A stretch of DNA of 24,072 bases from JANXVV01 sp038230975 (GTDB lineage Bacteria; Planctomycetota; Phycisphaerae; Tepidisphaerales; Tepidisphaeraceae), in the NCBI GenBank assembly GCA_038230975.1, contig JBBRMF010000054.1, forward strand, positions 1 through 24,072, read 5' to 3'. The position numbers were made by a program, and so were the translations under genes. Positions 20,959 to 24,072 of the stretch are shown in pieces (within the stretch, counting starts at the first letter, position 1; each line of letters begins with the position of its first letter). The notes under the pieces are model-generated. The model was not told the origin of the DNA. It did not search any database and worked only from the letters and a program-made list of their open reading frames with translations.

Positions 20959-22641
20959 TCACATCATCCCGCCCATATCCATGCCACCCATACCGCCCAT
21001 ACCACCGCCACCCATGCCACCGTGGTCGTGGTCACCACCACCGCCGGCTTCTTTTTCCTTGGGCTTATCGACGATGATGCAATCCGTCGTCAGCAACAGA
21101 ATGGCGACTTCGGCGGCGTTCTGCAAAGCAGTGCGTTCAACCTTCGTTGGTGTCAGGATGCCGGCTTTGAGCATGTCCACATATTCGCCGGTCAGGGCGT
21201 TGTAACCTTCGTTGTCTTTGGCTTCCATCACATGGCGCACGACACCCGAACCGCTGGTTCCGGCGTTTTCGGCGATCTGTTTTAGAGGGGCCATGCAGGC
21301 GTTGCGGACGATCTTCACGCCGGCGGCTTCATCGCCTTCGAGCTTGAGGTTCGATCCGCCATTCAAAGCCTTGAGGGCCCGAATGAGTGCCACACCACCC
21401 CCGGCGACGACCCCTTCAGAGACCGCAGCGCGGGTTGCGTGCAGGGCGTCTTCGATACGGGATTTCTTTTCTTTGAGTTCTGCTTCGGTCGCGGCACCGA
21501 CGTTGATTTGAGCGACGCCACCGGCGAGCTTGGCGAGGCGTTCCTGGAGCTTTTCGCGATCGTAATCGCTGGTCGTTCCTTCGATCTCACGTCGGATGGC
21601 GGCGATTCGGCCCTGGATGGCGGCACTGTCGCCGGCACCTTCAATGATTGTGGTGTTGTCGTTGTCAACGCGGATGTGCTTGGCCTGACCGAGTTGGCTG
21701 ATTTCGATCTTGTCGAGCTCGATGCCAAGGTCCTTCATGATCGCTTCGCCACCTGTGAGGATGGCGATATCTTCGAGCATAGCTTTGCGACGATCGCCAT
21801 AGCCCGGAGCTTTGACGGCGGCGACATTCAAGATGCCGCGCAGCTTATTCACGACCAGCGTTGCCAAGGCTTCGCCTTCGATGTCTTCAGCGATAATGAA
21901 CAACGGTTTTTTTGATTTCTGAATTTTTTCGAGCAGCGGAATGAGCTTGGCGGCTGAGCTGATCTTGTCTTCAAATATCAGCACAAATGCCTTTTCCATC
22001 TCAACCGTCATGTTGTCCGGATTCGTGACGAAGTTCGGCGACAGGAAGCCCCGATCGAACTGCATGCCTTCGACGACATCGACGTAGGTTTCAAGGCCCT
22101 TGCCTTCTTCCACGGTGATGACGCCGTCTTTGCCGACCTTTTCCATGGCATTGGCCATGATTTCACCGATCTCACGATCGTTGTTGGCGGAGATGCTGGC
22201 GACATTGGCGATATCCACTTTGCCGGAGATGGGCTTGGATTGTTTTTTGAGTGATTCGCTGACGGCGGTGACGGCCTTGCGAATGCCGCGAGCAAGGGCC
22301 ATCGCATCGGCACCGGCGGTGAGATTACGGTACCCTTCGCGGAAAATCGCTTCCGCCAAAACAGTGGCCGTCGTCGTACCGTCACCGGCAACGTCGCTGG
22401 TCTTGCTGGCAGCTTCTTTGACGAGCTTGGCGCCGATGTTCTCGAACTTATCCCTCAGTTCGATTTCTTCGGCAACGGTCACGCCGTCTTTGGTCACGGT
22501 CGGAGCGCCCCAGCCTTTATCGATCACGGCATTGCGGCCACGTGGCCCGAGGGTCGTTTTTACCGCGCGAGCCAGTTTCGTCACGCCATCCAAAAGCGAC
22601 TTGCGGGCTTCAGCATCAAACGTTATCAACTTTGCGGCCAT
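20959..22641 (-). CDS. groEL2: Chaperonin GroEL (copy 2, with Gly-Met and His-rich tail)
   Basis: This is a 560-residue chaperonin. The ATG at 22641 has AAGGAG about 7 nt upstream. GPRGRNAVIDKGWGAPTVTKDGVTVAEEIEL and VAGDGTTTATVLAEAI (87-91 DGTTT) are intact. Compared with copy 1 it differs at many positions and ends in a long tail of Gly/Met with HDHGG segments (GGGGDHDHGGMGGGGMGGMGG and more), as in conventional GroELs. No groES is adjacent: a block of six small toxin-antitoxin-type genes and a MazF remnant separates it from the groES-groEL1 pair. It may use the same GroES in trans. An inverted repeat lies upstream. Confidence 0.95.
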   Translation of the reverse strand: MAAKLITFDAEARKSLLDGVTKLARAVKTTLGPRGRNAVIDKGWGAPTVTKDGVTVAEEIELRDKFENIGAKLVKEAASKTSDVAGDGTTTATVLAEAIFREGYRNLTAGADAMALARGIRKAVTAVSESLKKQSKPISGKVDIANVASISANNDREIGEIMANAMEKVGKDGVITVEEGKGLETYVDVVEGMQFDRGFLSPNFVTNPDNMTVEMEKAFVLIFEDKISSAAKLIPLLEKIQKSKKPLFIIAEDIEGEALATLVVNKLRGILNVAAVKAPGYGDRRKAMLEDIAILTGGEAIMKDLGIELDKIEISQLGQAKHIRVDNDNTTIIEGAGDSAAIQGRIAAIRREIEGTTSDYDREKLQERLAKLAGGVAQINVGAATEAELKEKKSRIEDALHATRAAVSEGVVAGGGVALIRALKALNGGSNLKLEGDEAAGVKIVRNACMAPLKQIAENAGTSGSGVVRHVMEAKDNEGYNALTGEYVDMLKAGILTPTKVERTALQNAAEVAILLLTTDCIIVDKPKEKEAGGGGDHDHGGMGGGGMGGMGGMDMGGMM

Positions 22642-23010
22642 CGGGTTCTCCTTCAATGAGTAGCTATTCTGAGGTTTAGGAGCGTTCGTTAGTCATAAAC
22701 GAAAGAACGCTCTTACAAACGGGCCATCGCGTCGCCGTGAGCCGACACCTGTGGCGCAGAGGGGGAATAACAAAGCCAATGCCGGGTTATGCTTTTCGTC
22801 GGAACCTGCGCAACTCAATGACTCGAATAAACTTATGGCACGTTGCGAGGGGAACCTGGGATGTCGCCATCATGCGTTTTACTGTCAGGGTGGCAGTCAC
22901 CGGTGTAACGCAACACGGTTCTTTGCCATACTGGCAGGGGGCATCATTCCGAAGTGCGTTGATGTCAACGGCCTTTGCCGAATGATGTTGAACCGATTAA
23001 GGTCTCGGTT
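22642..23010. other. Intergenic region between divergent groEL2 and the acetyltransferase gene
   Basis: About 370 bp, with the groEL2 promoter region and the inverted repeat at 22680-22712 on one side. Frames near 22737-23020 are open but show no recognisable protein and no good ribosome binding site, so I call no gene. No terminator is expected, as the two genes diverge. Confidence 0.45.
22680..22712. promoter_or_regulatory. Inverted repeat upstream of groEL2 (candidate operator or hairpin)
   Basis: GAGCGTTC (22680-22687) and GAACGCTC (22705-22712) are perfect 8-bp arms spaced by 17 bp, with inner CGTT / AACG pairing. It is not CIRCE, whose arms are TTAGCACTC/GAGTGCTAA. A TATGAC-like -10 and a TTGTAA-like -35 overlap it on the minus strand, so an operator role is possible. 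Confidence 0.35.
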
Positions 23011-24072
23011 GTGCCCCTAATTTCTCGCTGGGTCGGAGAGTCGGATCTGGATCGTGTGGCTGAAACCCGATTGAGGAGTTACGCGCCAACCCCGCGCGAC
23101 GCGGAGGATTACCGCCAACGCATTCGCTCCGATTCTCGCTCCAGGCCGGGCGACTTTCTGTTGATTGAAGACGGCCCGGAAGCCGTCGGCACCGCCACAT
23201 CGATCTCGTTTAACATGTGGGTGCGCGGCTCGCCAATCCCCTGCCAGGGTGTCGCCTGGGTCGGAACCATTCGCACCCGCCGCCGAAGTAAAAGTGCGGA
23301 TTCGCACGGAATTGCTTCGCAAGTGATGCATGAAACGCTTCGCATGGCTCGCGAGCGGAGACAAGTTCTTTCCGCGCTCATGCCGTTCCGTGCATCGTTC
23401 TACGAACACTTTGGCTACGGTGTGGTCGAACGACAATGTGCCTGGACCGTCCCGATCGACATCCTGCCCACCGGTTCATTCGACGGTTTACACTATTCGC
23501 AATCCCCCGATCGATCCGCCATCGCCGACTGCTATCAACGCTTCGTCGAGCGCGGCCACTGCTGCCTCGAACGCTCGGCCGCCCGATGGGCAGACATCGA
23601 ACGCACCCATGACGACGGTTTTGAAATCATCGACCGCCCTTCCCCCACCGGCCCCGTCCGCAGCGTGATGCATTGCGCGCAATATCAGCAAGATGGCAAA
23701 GATATCCTGCGCGTGAATTCCCATTTCGCCGAAGACGTGGACTCATTTCGACGGCAGCTTCATTTCCTGGCGAGTCTCAAAGATCAATACCAATCCGCAC
23801 ACATTCGCCTTCCGGCTGATTTTCCCTTGAACTGGCTATTAAAAGAACGACAGATTCCCCATCGATTGGTCAATCATTCCACCGCCGAGCCGAGGCCTTA
23901 TACAAAGATGCAGGTCCGTATCCTTGATCACCAGCGACTGCTTGAATCGATGACTTGGCCGGCCGACGCGAAGGGGACTGCGGTGATTGCCGTCCATGAA
24001 ACCGAAGGCCATGTCAGTAAGTTCCGCGTTGATGTTTCGGCCGGCAAAGCCACGGCCGAAAAATCGGATGCA
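23011..24072 (+). CDS. Eis-type GNAT N-acetyltransferase, 3' end outside window
   Basis: The first 354 residues are visible; the frame is open to the window edge. It resembles the Eis family: an N-terminal GNAT domain (about 1-145) with the signature ALMPFRASFYEHFGYGVVE (122-140), then a second GNAT-like domain, and from about 300 (TKMQVRILDHQRLL) the start of the C-terminal sterol-carrier-like domain. Eis proteins acetylate amine substrates (aminoglycosides in mycobacteria); the substrate here is unknown. The start is a GTG at 23011 with AAGG about 8 nt upstream; a TTG at 22975 is an alternative. The acetyl-CoA loop (RTRRRSKSADSHGIAS) appears longer than usual. Confidence 0.75.
   Translation, partial: MPLISRWVGESDLDRVAETRLRSYAPTPRDAEDYRQRIRSDSRSRPGDFLLIEDGPEAVGTATSISFNMWVRGSPIPCQGVAWVGTIRTRRRSKSADSHGIASQVMHETLRMARERRQVLSALMPFRASFYEHFGYGVVERQCAWTVPIDILPTGSFDGLHYSQSPDRSAIADCYQRFVERGHCCLERSAARWADIERTHDDGFEIIDRPSPTGPVRSVMHCAQYQQDGKDILRVNSHFAEDVDSFRRQLHFLASLKDQYQSAHIRLPADFPLNWLLKERQIPHRLVNHSTAEPRPYTKMQVRILDHQRLLESMTWPADAKGTAVIAVHETEGHVSKFRVDVSAGKATAEKSDA

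Noticed and set aside
22737..23020. Small plus-strand open frames upstream of the acetyltransferase
   Set aside because: No ribosome binding site, no recognisable motif, and two different overlapping frames are equally open; probably non-coding.

Overview
The window looks like a chromosomal segment of a Planctomycetota-type bacterium, possibly from the Phycisphaerae side. This is an inference from three PEP-CTERM exported proteins (one with a dockerin), two distinct GroELs, many small toxin-antitoxin genes, and intergenic hairpin repeats of the kind common in that phylum. No rRNA, tRNA, CRISPR array or transposase was recognised.

Layout. (1) 1-2787, accessory-looking: a truncated SAM methyltransferase; a LexA-like DNA-binding domain fused to a domain of unknown function; and, divergent from it, a two-gene unit of unrecognised proteins. 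(2) 2925-3320: a stand-alone Nfu N-terminal-domain protein with a clear terminator. (3) 3719-9770, plus strand: two paralogous secreted TIM-barrel-like (glycoside-hydrolase-like) PEP-CTERM proteins, followed by a 984-residue beta-repeat protein with a dockerin and a PEP-CTERM anchor. Together they look like a cell-surface or extracellular carbohydrate-related module. (4) 9832-14413, minus strand: a lone nuoB, a large multi-pass membrane protein, a secreted retropepsin-like aspartic protease with a coiled-coil N-terminus, and yacG. (5) 14418-22641, minus strand: a protein-folding block of fmdB-like zinc ribbon, grpE, dnaJ, groEL1, groES and groEL2. dnaK is not in the window. Small toxin-antitoxin-type genes interrupt the block: a HicB-like gene before dnaJ, and between groES and groEL2 an island of DUF2442/DUF4160, HicB-like, BrnT/BrnA-like and a MazE-like antitoxin with a decayed MazF/PemK remnant. 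(6) 23011-24072, plus strand: an Eis-type GNAT acetyltransferase that runs off the end.

The most unusual signal is a set of intergenic palindromic repeat families in the gaps of region 5 and near nuoB and yacG. In three places the repeat begins exactly at a gene's end and supplies its TAG stop codon (nuoB, yacG, dnaJ); nuoB and yacG thereby share the same last two codons. In one place a repeat lies immediately upstream of a start codon (HicB-like at 16953). Other points worth a look are the MazF remnant still overlapping its antitoxin, a GroEL lacking the Gly-Met tail, and an inverted repeat upstream of groEL2.
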